Shown here one piece after another: positions 22,012 to 33,090 of a stretch of DNA of 64,000 bases. The translations under genes were made by a program, and so were the position numbers. The stretch comes from Anaeramoeba flamelloides (Eukaryota; Metamonada; Anaeramoebidae), in the NCBI GenBank assembly GCA_027625915.1, contig JANTQA010000040.1, forward strand, positions 2,170,001 to 2,234,000, read 5' to 3'. A model generated the notes under the pieces. The model had not been told where the DNA came from, did no database searches, and worked only from the letters and a program-made list of their open reading frames with translations. Positions within the stretch are counted from its first letter, which is position 1. Every line of letters starts with the position of its first letter.

Positions 22012-22483
22012 TGAAAGTGTAAAAAAATGGTTTATGTTTTTCACCTTAATTCCTTTAAACCTAATATTGTTAATCAAAACATTACCAACTAAACAAGCCC
22101 GTTTGACTGATTTTCAGAACTTACACTTTATTATACAATCAAACACTGAGAGTTTTAGATTTGGATTTGATACACATTATAACCAAGAATATTATGCCAG
22201 AAAAGTTATTCAATTTTTTGAAGGGGTTAGTGTAATCATAAAATCTTCTATAGTCAAAGTATGTTGTAATTGGGTGCAAACGATATTAGTGCGTCATTGA
22301 TCACATGACTTGAAACAATCTATTTTAGATATTATTTCACAGTATAAATTTTTCCATTTTTTACTATTGATCACAACCATAAAAAATTTGTTATTTTGAA
22401 AAATTTTTTTTAATTACTTTTCATGAATCTAAAACATTGAAAGTCAAAAATATAGTATTCTAGTATTTAATAAATCATATTTA

Positions 22484-23508
22484 GGACTTCCAAAAGTAAC
22501 TATTTTTTAAGGTTTTTAATTACAATAATTACTCAATAATCATCAGCCTCAAAACCCAAAGAATGATAATTTCTATTTCCTTTTCATAAAGACAATAGTA
22601 ATTTTCAATTCATTTCCAAGATTTCAGAAATAATTTGTCAAAAGAAACTATTGGTTTCACTAGAGTAAATATGAAGGTTGTAAAAAAATAAAGTTTTCAC
22701 AATTTTAGAGATAGAGCAGTGAAAAAAATACCGGACATTAAAAAAATCCCGGTCAAGATTATTAATTGTGAATATTAGTAAAATTATTGTGTAATTTCAT
22801 TTATTTATAATCAAATTCCTTTTTTTAAGAATCGAACTTTTTCAATTATAACTCCCCCACTTATTAGAATGATGATTGATGAAATCACACTTGTTCAAAA
22901 CACCATTCAATCAATCAAAAAACAAGAAGAAAAATTATCATTTTCCAAACTCTAGTAAACCTCTATAAAACTTGATTATTTTTCAAAAAAAGTTGATCAA
23001 CATATGGCTATCAAACAATTACTCGAGTATTCTAGAGACACCTTACTTTGATGGACTTTTGGTAGGTTTATTATTAATCTCATAAAAAATTGGTTATTTA
23101 TAATAAGGATTTCATTGAAATTATACAAAAATTTTACTAATACTCACAATTAAAAATCTTGTCCGGATTTTTTTCATGTCCGGTATTTTTTTCCCTACTA
23201 TAAATATAGAGTTCTATGCAATTTTACACAATCTAGTTATAGTGAAATATAATATCTGATTATTTTAATAGACAAATAATAATTTTAATCAAAAAATCGT
23301 TTGATAAATACCAATCTTTCAATTTTTTAAAAAAAATCATTTTTCACAATATGTTTTAATTTACCAAATGATTTTATATTGAAAATACCTTTGGGTTAAA
23401 AATTCAAACCAGTTTATGTTTTACTATTACAAAATTTGTGTAAAGGCATTTAACTCTTTATTTCTCTCTAAAATTCTAAAAACTCATTTTTTTACAACAT
23501 TCCATATT
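22484..23508. mobile_element. Family D foldback element, copy split by element C
   Basis: Reads as the reverse of 19189-19735. After the one-sided extension (22484-22670) comes a D arm, which is interrupted at 22717; it resumes at 23200 and completes the palindrome at 23508. Removing the internal element restores a copy of normal D length. Confidence 0.7.
22717..23199. mobile_element. Family C inverted-repeat element nested in D
   Basis: Ends read CAGTGAAAAAAATACCGGAC and the approximate inverse ending CCCTACT next to TA. Terminal arms extend over about 100 bp with 'aattgtgaatattagtaaaa'. The internal part contains 'cgagtattctagagacacct', shared in reverse with the copy at 37041-37518. The CAGT-type end and TA context fit a non-autonomous Tc1/mariner-like element. 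No intact transposase. Confidence 0.75.
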
Positions 23509-23659
23509 TATACTTGTGTATTGCGGAATTATAAATTGTTTTCAAAAAATTGAATTTTTTAGCAACTAATCTCAACCCCATTCCAAAAATTTGGACAAAT
23601 CAAAAATCCAAAATAGGCAAAAAAAAACCCAATTTTATTGTATTTTTCCAAAATTAATA

Positions 23660-24130
23660 TTTAAGAGCACATAAATTATCCATTATTAATATTTATATAT
23701 ATATAATCATTTTTATCCAAATAAAAAAAAATATATATAAAACTAAAAATTATAAAATTTGATGTGTCAAAAATAATGGAACAAACTGAATAAAAAATTT
23801 ACATTGGGAAATTTGTTGATATTTCTTAAACAATTGTGATGAATAAAATGAACAGATATCATCAACTAATAGCTTGTGATTTTTCAATTTAAGAAACCCG
23901 ACACTAAACTTGTATCAACCATTGAAAAAAATTTCCAGATTTAAGGAAACAGATTAGGTAACATGATTAAAAAAAAGAAATGAAAAAACATAAGAAAATA
24001 TACAACAAATGAAATAGTTTGTAAAATCAAAATTTTTGTAAAATTGAATGTAAAGTGTAGTGTTGTTATTCTTTCAACTGTTGAAACTATGTCGAAATTA
24101 TTGGAATTACGTTTAGAATACTCGACAAAT
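23660..24130. repeat. Dispersed repeat family L, copy 1
   Basis: Colinear and in the same orientation as 45335-45770. Both share 'attaatatttatatat', 'aaaaatttccagatttaa/attttcagatctaa' and 'gaaatgaaaaaacata'. Substantially diverged; class unknown. Confidence 0.5.
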
Positions 24131-24426
24131 TTAAGAAAAAAAATTTACAAATTTTAGAGTTTAAAAATTCATAATTAAACCTTGAAATTTGTGACGAAAT
24201 GTAGATTATTATCTATAATTCTTGGGTTTTTTGATAATTAAGGATCATTTTTAATTGATGAGATCAACAAATAGTAGTAAAATTACTTTATGTCAGGTAA
24301 CCAAAAAAAAATCACAAATATCCATTATTTTATATAATTTACCTCTAAAGAATAAATAAGGATAATAAACTTTGTTTAAGTCAAATGTGGCCCAATATTT
24401 TAATTAAAAATATTGAATATTAATTA

Positions 24427-24622
24427 CAGTCAGTTTCACTTTTAAGGCACAAACTTTCAACGAAATTTAAGGCACAAAAAAATCTCAAATTAAGGCACAA
24501 AATTTGCAATTTTTTTTTTACAATTTATTTTTACTAGAATTTGAATTTTGTGCTTTAATTTGAGATTTTTATTTTGCCTTAAATTACCTTGAAAGTTTGT
24601 GCCTTAAAAGTGAAACTGACTG
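24427..24622. mobile_element. Family A MITE, well-preserved copy (196 bp)
   Basis: A complete palindromic MITE beginning CAGTCAGTTTCACTTTTAAG and ending with its inverse, flanked on both sides by TA. Each arm contains three 'aaggcacaaa'-type units. The copy at 35366-35563 is nearly identical, so both inserted recently. TA duplication, terminal CAGT and lack of coding sequence fit a Tc1/mariner-derived MITE. Confidence 0.9.
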
Positions 24623-24729
24623 TATGTTTTACCTTTGAAGATTAAATAAAATTTAAGTGGAATAATAAACTTTAGAAAATAGTTGATATCTGTATGAAAT
24701 AAAACTAAAAAATCATTATATTAAATTAA

Positions 24730-25265
24730 AAATTAGAAAAACTCAAATTCTTAGGGACCTATTCAAAAGAACAAAAATATTTATTTTGATTCAATCGGTT
24801 ATTCGAATAATAAATAGGAAACTATTTCCACTTCATTTTTCATATTTTTCTTTTAGAAATCAAGTCCACAAACAAAGTAGTTTGGGATTTATGGTCTCTA
24901 TTTGAAAAATGAAATGAAAATGAAGTAAAAATTTTTCATATTTATTTTTCAAATATCAGGATCCACGATCTAAGAAAATTCCAATAGAAATCAAAATATC
25001 ATATCTCTATATCGTTTTTACTTTTTCAATAACATTAAAGTAACACCTTTTTACCGAGTCACTATTGCTCTTGCAATAAAAAAAATTTTTGTAACTGAAT
25101 TGCGTGTCAAAAAAAAAAAAAAAAATGTGTGAAAATGTGAAAAAAGATTTTCGATTTTTAAATTTTCCTAAAGAAATTTTTTCTTCTAATAACTATTCAA
25201 AACCTTTAAACCATATCGCCCACCATCTAAAAATTGGCCCCTTGGACTAGAAAACGGTTTACTTT
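24730..25265. repeat. Dispersed repeat family K, copy 2
   Basis: Reverse-oriented counterpart of 753-1290, with shared 'aaactcaaattcttaggg', 'gtctctatttgaaaaatgaa' and 'gagtcactattgctcttgca'. Confidence 0.6.
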
Positions 25266-25465
25266 ACAAATAGAATTTTTAGAAACATTTGATCTATGGT
25301 TAACTAATGTGATTACACCCAATAACCACTTATTCAAATCTTAGACTTCTCCTTGGTAGACATTAATCCTTTAAGAAATAACAACATTAATTCTTTAAAC
25401 ATAATTTTTTAAAAAATTAAATAGAAATAATATTATGGGTTTTCTCGAATTATGATTTTATTTGA

Positions 25466-26100
25466 AAATTATTAGATTTTGGTAATTAAGAAAAAATAAA
25501 AAAAATAGAAAATAAAAAATTTGTAAAATAGTTAAAAAATTATACAAATTCGGGTACATAGTGCCCCACTCTTCGGATTTGTGGAATACCAATTTATTAT
25601 CCACATTATGTCAAATCTTATTAATTGCTGATAATAATTCTATCGGGTTTTTACTCCTCCTGTTTCAGGAGGCGTGTAGTCAAGTGCAGTAGAGTACCTA
25701 GGTTTTCTTGAGGTTTTCCATTTTATTTATTTGTGAAGTGTTCTAGGTTTTTTTGTGTTTTCTATTTATTTGTGAGGTGTTCTAGGTTTCTTTTTTTACT
25801 TTTTGAAATAAACAGAAAATTTTAATAAATTTTCCGTTTATTTCAAAAAGCAAAAAAAGCCTAACGAAAATCAATCGATTTTCCAAATAAATAGAAAACT
25901 CAAGTAAACCTAACCGCGCTTTTTTTTAATTTAAGAAATTAAAAGAAAATTTTAGAAATTTTATATATATTTTCCAAATTAAAAAAAAGCTAACGGCGGT
26001 TTTCCATAATTCGAAATAATTTTGTAAAATCAAGGATTTTACTCAATTCTATCAAATCCTGAAAATCCTAACAACAGTATATAATTTTTAATTTGGTCAT
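25466..26100. repeat. Composite hairpin repeat (family E), locus 4
   Basis: Begins with the 'catagtgccccactctt' segment also seen at 4180-4300, then 'gggtttttactcctcctg', the signature 'gtgtagtcaagtgcagtaga', and successive hairpins of the 'gttttcttgaggttttc' and 'aaataaacagaaaatt' types. It ends with a decayed 'ttccataattcgaaat' hairpin. The arrangement parallels locus 1, so a composite unit seems to have moved as a whole. Confidence 0.65.
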
Positions 26101-26329
26101 GTAAATGATATAATATTTTTTTTATTTTAATATTTTAATTATTTTTCTTCTTCTCTTTTTTCTTTAGTAAATTTTCTTTGATTCCTCCTTTCTCATAATA
26201 AATAAAATTATTATATTTTCAGATTAAAACAGTTAAACTCAATATAACCACTTTTTATTCTTTTTTTTTAAAAATTTTGAATTTATTTTCTAATCAATTC
26301 ATTTTCAAAATTCAAAATCAAGAATAAAA

Positions 26330-26710
26330 AAAAAAAAATGGTTAGATTTTACAGAATATAAACGAAAATAGGAAATAAAAGATTTTTCTCTATTTTACCG
26401 AATTCTTACACAACTTTTTTACCTTTTCATGAGTTTTCTGTTTATTTGGAAAATCAATAAATTTTCGTTAGGTTTTTTTGAGTTTTCTATTTATTTGTGA
26501 AGTGTTATCGTTTTTTTTTGAGTTTTATATTTATTTTGTGAAGTGTTTTAGGTTTTTTTACTTTCTAAAATAAACAGAAAACTCAAAAAGTCCTAACGAA
26601 AATCAATAGATTTTCGAAATATAATAGAAAACTCAATAAAACCGAGAAAACTTCACAAATAAATAGAAACTCCACAGAAAACCTAGACACCCCACAGCAT
26701 TTGACAGTAT
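26330..26710. repeat. Hairpin family E, locus 5
   Basis: Four nested hairpins with 'gagttttctgtttatttg' modules and inverses, closing with the inverted end signature 'acagcatttgacagtatc'. It is separated from locus 4 by about 230 bp of spacer. Confidence 0.6.
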
Positions 26711-28072
26711 CATAGGAACTTAAATACACTTACTTTACCGTAAGAAATTCTATTTGAATTCATAATTTATGCCTTATTAAAACTAATAAAAAAAAAAAAA
26801 AAAAATATTACAATTTCCACAAACTATGATTAATGATTAGTATTTCAACTTCATATGATTTATTTTTAATTTAAAAGAATTTGGTCAAATCTTGCATTTT
26901 TAGCATATTATTTCAAATTAACAAAAAATTATGAACCTGCCTGGGAGTGAGGCGCAATTTAATTGGATTAATAAATTTCTTTTTACTATTTTAAGTATTT
27001 TTTATCTTTCATTTTTTTGTGATTATTATTTCTTATTTCGTATAAGTTTTCTCACTTTAAAATCAAATTTTTTAATTTAGTTATTATATAGTTTTCAAAA
27101 CATTTGACCTGATAAAACAAAATGGCGATCAAAAAAATACATTGTCAAATTTGTCAGTTACATTTTTTGTTTACAGCTAACAATCCATTCCTAATTATTG
27201 TTTTTATTAATCCATACTAATGAATTGATTAAACAGGAATAAATATGAAAATGAAAATCCAAGTGTTTTAAAGATATATAGCTAATGGGTCAAAAAAAAA
27301 CCTTTAATTATTCAAAAAAAAAACAAAAAAAAAACCGTCATTGAATTACAACGAGATGTATAAAAGATTTTAAAAAATATATTATTAATTGGCGTAAAGG
27401 TATATGTCCCTACGACCCAAAAAACACTAAAAATTGAAAAACTGATCAAATACCTTCGATTAAAAAAATTAAAAAAACTAAATGATAAAATTAAAATAAA
27501 TAAAGTTTCAATTTAACTTTTTCTTGAAAACATTTTTTACCAAAATCATTGAATTCAAAGTTGAAATTATGTATATTTTTATAGACAATATCTTAGTTTA
27601 ACTCATTTACTAAAAAAAATTCTAAATTATGGGAATTTTTTTTTAACAAAAAGCACTAAATTGGTCTTCAAATGTTTTTTGTATTTATAAATGGTAAAAT
27701 TCAAAAAAAAAGTTATTTAAAAAGACAAACTCTCTGGAAAAGTATTCTAATTTAATATATTAGCTTATTATTTGATTTCAAAATTTTTTCAACCCCAATA
27801 TTTCAAAAAAAAATAAAAAAGTGCACAGTAATTCCAAAAAATATTTTCAATATTCCAAAGTTGAGAGTGTTTTTATTCTAAAAATATTTTATCCCAGTGG
27901 TTAATTGAATTAAGTTATAAGGCTAGATTTCGAAAAATATTAATCAGAAAAAAATAGTGCTTAATTTTATTAAGGACATATTAATCGGTAAAAAAACAAA
28001 ACATAAATTTGATTTTTAAAAGCATGAACGGACTTTCTGACAATTTAATTCCCAAGGTTTAATATGAAAGTT

Positions 28073-30934
28073 TTAATGGTTTGCTGCAAAAATTATAGAA
28101 TTTGTAATTATTTTATTCATACCATCATTTTTTATCCAAGACGTTGAATAAGATTTATTAGAAACGGGGAAGCAATTTAGCACAACGACCATTCCTGAAT
28201 TTGGAGATTTTTTATATGTAAGGACAAGTGGAATACCATTTGCCCATTTAAGAATTATTTTTGCGCCTTTTTTAATTTCATTTTTCTCGACTTGTATGAG
28301 TGCACTGTTATGTCCCCCATTAAAGCTTTTTACCCCCTTCATAATTTCTGATTTTTTATTAACAATTTCGCCCATCGAAATCCTTTTCTTCCATATCCGA
28401 TTACTAGAATTTATTGGAATATATCCGCCAGTGATGATTTTCCCTTTCAATCTAAAATCGTTCAATTTTGCTCTCTTATTATTTTTGGTCTCAGGGATGA
28501 CCATTGCTTTATAAGTAGTTATTACAAAGGCACCACCATCTTCAACATATTTAGCAAGAAGATTACCTAATTTTTTATTATCTTTGAACTTTTTATCGAA
28601 GCTATATAAAAATACAACATCATATTTTTTTAATTTATTCTGTGTAATCGTTTTTTTGTCTCCTTTTAAATTTTCAACATTCGTTAGACCATCAATACCC
28701 AAGGTTCGAATAACATCAACTATTCTGTCATCTCGGCTGTCACAAGATATTAATAAAATCCTCATATTGCTCAATGATTTTTTCGTTTTAAAAATTCTTT
28801 TATTTTTATTTTTATTTTTATTTTTATTTTTATTTTTATTTTTATTTTTATTTTTATTTTTATTTTCATTTTTTTTGCTTTTATTAACTTCTTCGCCACT
28901 ATTTGAACTATTTGATTCAGATTCGGAACCACTGTTTTTGGATTCATTTGATTTTTTTGATTCAGAATTATCACTTTTTGATTTATTTGATCCAGATTCA
29001 GATCTAGATCGTGACGTTCCTGTATTAGAATTTGTCCCTGATCTAGAACCTGAATTAGAAACAGAATTATTATCAGAATTAGAGCTTAGATGGTATTCTG
29101 ATCCAGATTCTGAACTTGGGTCTGAATTAGAAACAGAGTTAGATTCAGAATTAGAGTTAGATTCAGCATTGGAATCAATTTTTTTTTTCTTTTTTATTGT
29201 ATCTTTTTTATTTTGGTTCTTACTTTCTTCCCCTTCCCCTCTTCCCCTTCCTTTCCCTCTTCCTTTTCCCCTTCCTCTTCTTCTTCCTCTTCCCCTTCCT
29301 CTCCCTTTTCCCCTTCCTCTTCCTCTTCCTTTTGCTTTGTCTTTTCCTACTTGTACATCTTCTTTCTGGTCTTTCTCTTTTTCCTTATCAGAATTTTCTG
29401 CATCAACATCATTTTTCTTCACATTTCCCCTTCCTCTTCCCCTTCCTTTCCCTCTACCTCTCCCCTTGACTTTTTCTTTGCCTCTTCCTCTTCCTTTGTC
29501 TTTTCCTACTTGTTCATCTTCTTTCTGGTCTTTCTCTTTTTCCTTATCAGAATCCTCTATATTAACATCATTTTTCTTTCCTCTTCCTTTTCCTCTTCCT
29601 CTTCCTGTTACCTTGTCTTTTCCTACTTGTGCATCTTCTTTCTGATTTTCCTCTTTTTCTTTATCAGAATCCTCTATATCAATATCATTTTTCTTTCCTC
29701 TTCCTCTTCCTCTTCCCCTTCTCCTTCCCCTCCCTCTTCCTCTTCCCCTTCCCCTTCCTCTTCTTTTCCCTCTTCCTTTTGTTTTGTTTGTAACTTTTTT
29801 TTTTTTTTTTTCCTCTTGTGCATCTTCTTTCTGGTCTTTCTCTTTTTCCTTATCAGAATCCCCTGAATCGTCAACCTTTTCCTTTTCCTTTTCCTTTTCT
29901 TCTGAAAAATTTTTCTTTCCATTTTCTGTTACCTTCTCATTCTCCTTTTCTTTTATGATTTGTTTCTCCTTTTTTTCTTTTCTTTTAATATTTGATATTA
30001 TTTTTTTGAGTTCCTTTGAAGGAAAAAACTTTGCTCTTTTAATTTCTTTCAATTGATTTTTATTTTGAACTTTCTTTGGATCAACAAATTTAATTAAATT
30101 TTTAATAAATTTGTTAATGTTGTTTGGGAACAGTTTTTGGCGTTTTTGACGACACATGTATTTACCTCGCTCCACCAGTCGATAAAAAAGATCGATTGTT
30201 TTGCATTTGTCTGAAAATTTTTGGTAGCTAAGGATTTGTAAAAGGCTTGTTTCTGAGATTGTATTAAGGCAATTTTCTTTTTGGAGCACCAACAACGAAC
30301 TTTCAGAAAAATACATTAGCAGCTGCTTTTGCAGATTGGGTATTGCCCGTACGTGTGACTGTTCAAAAATTTCGAACAGATCGTCTGACCGATTAATTTT
30401 GTACAATAACAAATTAATTAAGGAGTTTATCTTGAACTTCTCGGCGATATGAAAAAGTGAAAAATAAAATTCTAATTCGGGATCGTGTTTTCCCTTAAGA
30501 GTGGTCTTTCTTACTTTGTTTGATCCTCGTGTTTTTGTACCCTGTTTTGAAGACGGAAACTCGAGATCAATACTACCTGTGTAGATAAATTTGATTACTC
30601 TTTCGAAGGCAATTGGATCTGCATCAGGAAGGTTGACAATAGTGGATCTGCTCGTTTCTTTTTTCCAATTTTCTCCAAAAAATGTCTCTTCAAAGAGCTT
30701 GCTCTTTAACGATAAAACCAGCTTATGTGCATAAATTTTAATTTTCTCCTCTTCACCGATAATTAGTGTTACGTCGGACATACGTTGATTTTGGTAGAGG
30801 CACTCATACGGAAGTTCTGTTGGTAGTGTTGTTGTTGTTGTTGTTGTTTTCGCTGATACTGATGCTGATGCTTGTGATGTTGTTTTTTTTGTTGTTTCTG
30901 ATTCTATTTCTATTTGTGTTGCTGTTGTTGTCAT
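28073..30934 (-). CDS. BTB/POZ protein with RG-rich linker and Rossmann-like C-terminal domain
   Basis: A 953-residue intronless protein. After a Thr-rich leader, residues 45-180 form a BTB/POZ domain (RMSDVTLIIG, YAHKLVLSLKSKLFEETF, VIKFIYTGSIDL), a dimerisation and cullin-adaptor fold. BACK-like helices follow to about 290. Residues 320-720 are low complexity: four copies of an SDKEKEKDQKED cassette, each followed by an Arg/Gly/Lys block, then a Ser/Asn-rich stretch and a pure Lys-Asn run. The final 230 residues (724-953) start MRILLISCDS and look like a class I glutamine-amidotransferase/ThuA-like Rossmann fold (DVVFLYSF, YVEDGGAFVITT, GGYIP, VVVLNCFPV). I see no clear catalytic Cys triad. 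The RG blocks suggest RNA or nucleic-acid contact. The function of the fusion is unknown. Ends with TAA. Confidence 0.9.
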   Translation of the reverse strand: MTTTATQIEIESETTKKTTSQASASVSAKTTTTTTTLPTELPYECLYQNQRMSDVTLIIGEEEKIKIYAHKLVLSLKSKLFEETFFGENWKKETSRSTIVNLPDADPIAFERVIKFIYTGSIDLEFPSSKQGTKTRGSNKVRKTTLKGKHDPELEFYFSLFHIAEKFKINSLINLLLYKINRSDDLFEIFEQSHVRAIPNLQKQLLMYFSESSLLVLQKENCLNTISETSLLQILSYQKFSDKCKTIDLFYRLVERGKYMCRQKRQKLFPNNINKFIKNLIKFVDPKKVQNKNQLKEIKRAKFFPSKELKKIISNIKRKEKKEKQIIKEKENEKVTENGKKNFSEEKEKEKEKVDDSGDSDKEKEKDQKEDAQEEKKKKKVTNKTKGRGKRRGRGRGRGRGRGRRRGRGRGRGKKNDIDIEDSDKEKEENQKEDAQVGKDKVTGRGRGKGRGKKNDVNIEDSDKEKEKDQKEDEQVGKDKGRGRGKEKVKGRGRGKGRGRGRGNVKKNDVDAENSDKEKEKDQKEDVQVGKDKAKGRGRGRGKGRGRGRGRRRGRGKGRGKGRGRGEGEESKNQNKKDTIKKKKKIDSNAESNSNSESNSVSNSDPSSESGSEYHLSSNSDNNSVSNSGSRSGTNSNTGTSRSRSESGSNKSKSDNSESKKSNESKNSGSESESNSSNSGEEVNKSKKNENKNKNKNKNKNKNKNKNKNKNKRIFKTKKSLSNMRILLISCDSRDDRIVDVIRTLGIDGLTNVENLKGDKKTITQNKLKKYDVVFLYSFDKKFKDNKKLGNLLAKYVEDGGAFVITTYKAMVIPETKNNKRAKLNDFRLKGKIITGGYIPINSSNRIWKKRISMGEIVNKKSEIMKGVKSFNGGHNSALIQVEKNEIKKGAKIILKWANGIPLVLTYKKSPNSGMVVVLNCFPVSNKSYSTSWIKNDGMNKIITNSIIFAANH
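28798..28865 (-). repeat. AAAAAT hexanucleotide array coding Lys-Asn
   Basis: About eleven consecutive hexamers inside the BTB gene, translated as alternating Lys and Asn. As a slippage-prone tract in frame, its length can change in steps of two residues without breaking the protein. Confidence 0.9.
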
Positions 30935-32068
30935 TCAAAAAGCAATTTTTAAAGTTTCTCTTTATTAAGAAAAGCTTGGAATTAATAAACTTTACCCAAA
31001 GTTTGAAATAGATATTTTCAGTTAATCAGGAAAAATGAAAAGTAAAAAAAATGTTTGATTATTCTGAAAAAACACAACAAAAAATCTGTTGACTTTTATC
31101 AAGATTTCACCCTTGTAACGGCTTTTCAACTCTTTAAAAGTTGAGGTGTGTTGTAAAAGTGACCAACTTGGTTAAAGTGATGAGATTTGTATTAGTGAAT
31201 CTGAAGATTAAAAAATTTGTAAATTATTGTTTAAATAAGCAAATCGAACAGTTTGGGAAAAACTTATGCTAAATTGGGATTTATACTGTTTATTACGCCC
31301 TCTGAATTTTCTACTTGTTTAGGAGTGAAGTACAACTTGAACAAGAGAAAAAAAAGGTTGAAAAGAGTATTAAGGGAAAGAAAGTCAGAAAATTGCAATT
31401 TTTAAATTTGGGATTTTGATCGAAAATGAAATCAAATTTCAATTTTATTGGTAATTACTGAAGTAAGATATTTCAACAAAATCATCAACTCTACTGCTGA
31501 AACCTTAAACTTATATTTTGTTTTTTTTATTTAAGCTCTTAAAATGTCGATTGTTTGCAAATTGTCTCTCAAAAAAACATATAGCTAAAATTAAAAAAAA
31601 AAAGACAATGTATTTTTATTTCTGTTGTGAAATAGAAAAAGTTGACAACTTCCTAGGGAAAATTATGCAATAAAAAGTGATAAGATAAAATTGGTTGGCC
31701 AAATAAAAAGACAACATACTGATAAATTCCAATAAATTTCAAAAAATTTTTAGTTCAATTTCCATTTGAACAAATCTATGAACTGTTTCTTATCAAACAT
31801 TCCCTGAGAAAGAGTATTTTGAATAACACCTAAACTCACTGAGTTTCTTAACATTTGACTTCATAAAATACCATATCCAAAGTTTGATTATAAAAATTTC
31901 AAGTAGTAAAATCAAGTAAAAATTTCTAAAAATAAATTGCAATTTAACAGTACACTAAACAAAATCAAACCTCACCATTGTCCATGCCTCAATTGTCAAA
32001 TTAGATGAATCTACACAATTTACCAGCAAAAAGAATCCAAAAGTTATCAGTGAATTATATGAGTTTAA

Positions 32069-33058
32069 GGACTATTCGAATTGTATGCTCTGCGAGGGTT
32101 TGAATACCATACAGTAAATATTTCAAATGGTTAAAAGGTTATAGGTTTTGCTGAAAGTTAAAATATTGCAATTTTTGGGATTTTAAATGTTATCTTGAAA
32201 ATTAAAAAAATATTTTGAGATCCAAAATTTACTGTTGAGAGAAAAATGTTGGACACAGAAAAATGGTTGGACACCATTTTTAATTGGGAACATTAGTAAA
32301 ATTGAAAATCAAATCCTATTGATAACTAGGTGACTTTTATATAAATCCAGGTTTAAAGGTGTTACACGTTGATTAATATGTGGCGTGTGTTGAATACTCA
32401 TTTGAATAGTTGATAACTAAAGTAGATCATGCTATTTTAACAAAAATCCTAGTTTTAGTAAAGTTTACTATTAATTCTGAAAATGGTAATTTTTAAACTT
32501 GCTTTAGATTATAAGAGATAAGGTTTTGAAAAAGTAGAATTACATTAATCATTATTCTAATAAATAGATTATTGTTATTTTCTTTAGTTATTTCACAAAC
32601 GATTGAAATTAAAAATCATTTTCAGTAATGTTCCCAATTAAAAATGGTGTCCAACCATTTTTCTGTGTCCAACATTTTTCTCTCAACAGTTAACTGAATT
32701 TCATCAAAAAACATTGCAAATTTTAATTATAAATTTTTTACATATTACTTCTCTGACTTTCTACTTTATATTAAAGTATATTGATACCACCCCACTAAAC
32801 TCATAAAATATAAATATACGAAGTGGAAAGTCACAGGAGTAATATGTAAAAAATTTTTAATTAAAATTTGCAATGTTTTTTGAGGAAATTCAGTAAAATT
32901 TTGGATCTCAAAATATTTTTTTAATTTTCAATCAAATCGTTAATAATTCCCAAAATTGCAATATTTTAACTTTCAGAAAAACCTATAACCTTTTAACCAT
33001 TTGAAATATTTACTGTATGGTATTCAAACCCTCGCAGAGCATAAAATTCGAATAGTCC
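32069..33058. mobile_element. Large palindromic element flanked by TTAA, with nested element B
   Basis: Ends read GGACTATTCGAAT and its inverse, each flanked outside by TTAA (32065-32068 and 33059-33062). The arms share 'gctctgcgagggtttgaata', 'ttaaaaggttatagg' and 'gagatccaaaattt' with their inverses. After removing the nested element at 32232-32689 each arm is roughly 250-300 bp around a short loop. A TTAA duplication is typical of piggyBac-type elements, but the terminal bases are not the usual ones, so the superfamily is uncertain. No transposase seen. Confidence 0.75.
32232..32689. mobile_element. Family B inverted-repeat element nested in left arm
   Basis: Ends read CTGTTGAGAGAAAAATGTTG and the inverse CTCTCAACAG. 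Arms of about 70 bp include 'ttggacaccatttttaattg' and its inverse. It is flanked by TTA on both sides (or TA), and interrupts the left arm of the 32069-33058 palindrome whose right arm is intact at the same point. The 'ttaattgggaacattagtaa' block is shared with families B' and C, so these are one superfamily. Confidence 0.8.
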
Positions 33059-33090
33059 TTAAAGGATTTGTATCGATATTAAAGAAATAA

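Larger units (their letters stand above)
22012..28072. other. 6-kb gene-free stretch upstream of kinase gene
   Basis: No supported gene. Contents are foldback D split by element C (22484-23508), repeat L (23660-24130), an intact family A MITE (24427-24622), repeat K (24730-25265), hairpin family E (25466-26100 and 26330-26710) and an inverted 'cctgggagtgaggcgc' segment (26930-27050). From 27100 to 28070 I see only AT-rich spacer, some of it downstream sequence of the BTB gene. Confidence 0.6.

Noticed and set aside
28584-29645. 353-codon plus-strand frame rich in Leu/Phe/Pro
   Set aside because: It is the antisense of the low-complexity part of the BTB gene; the Leu/Phe/Pro repeats simply mirror the Lys/Gly/Arg codons.
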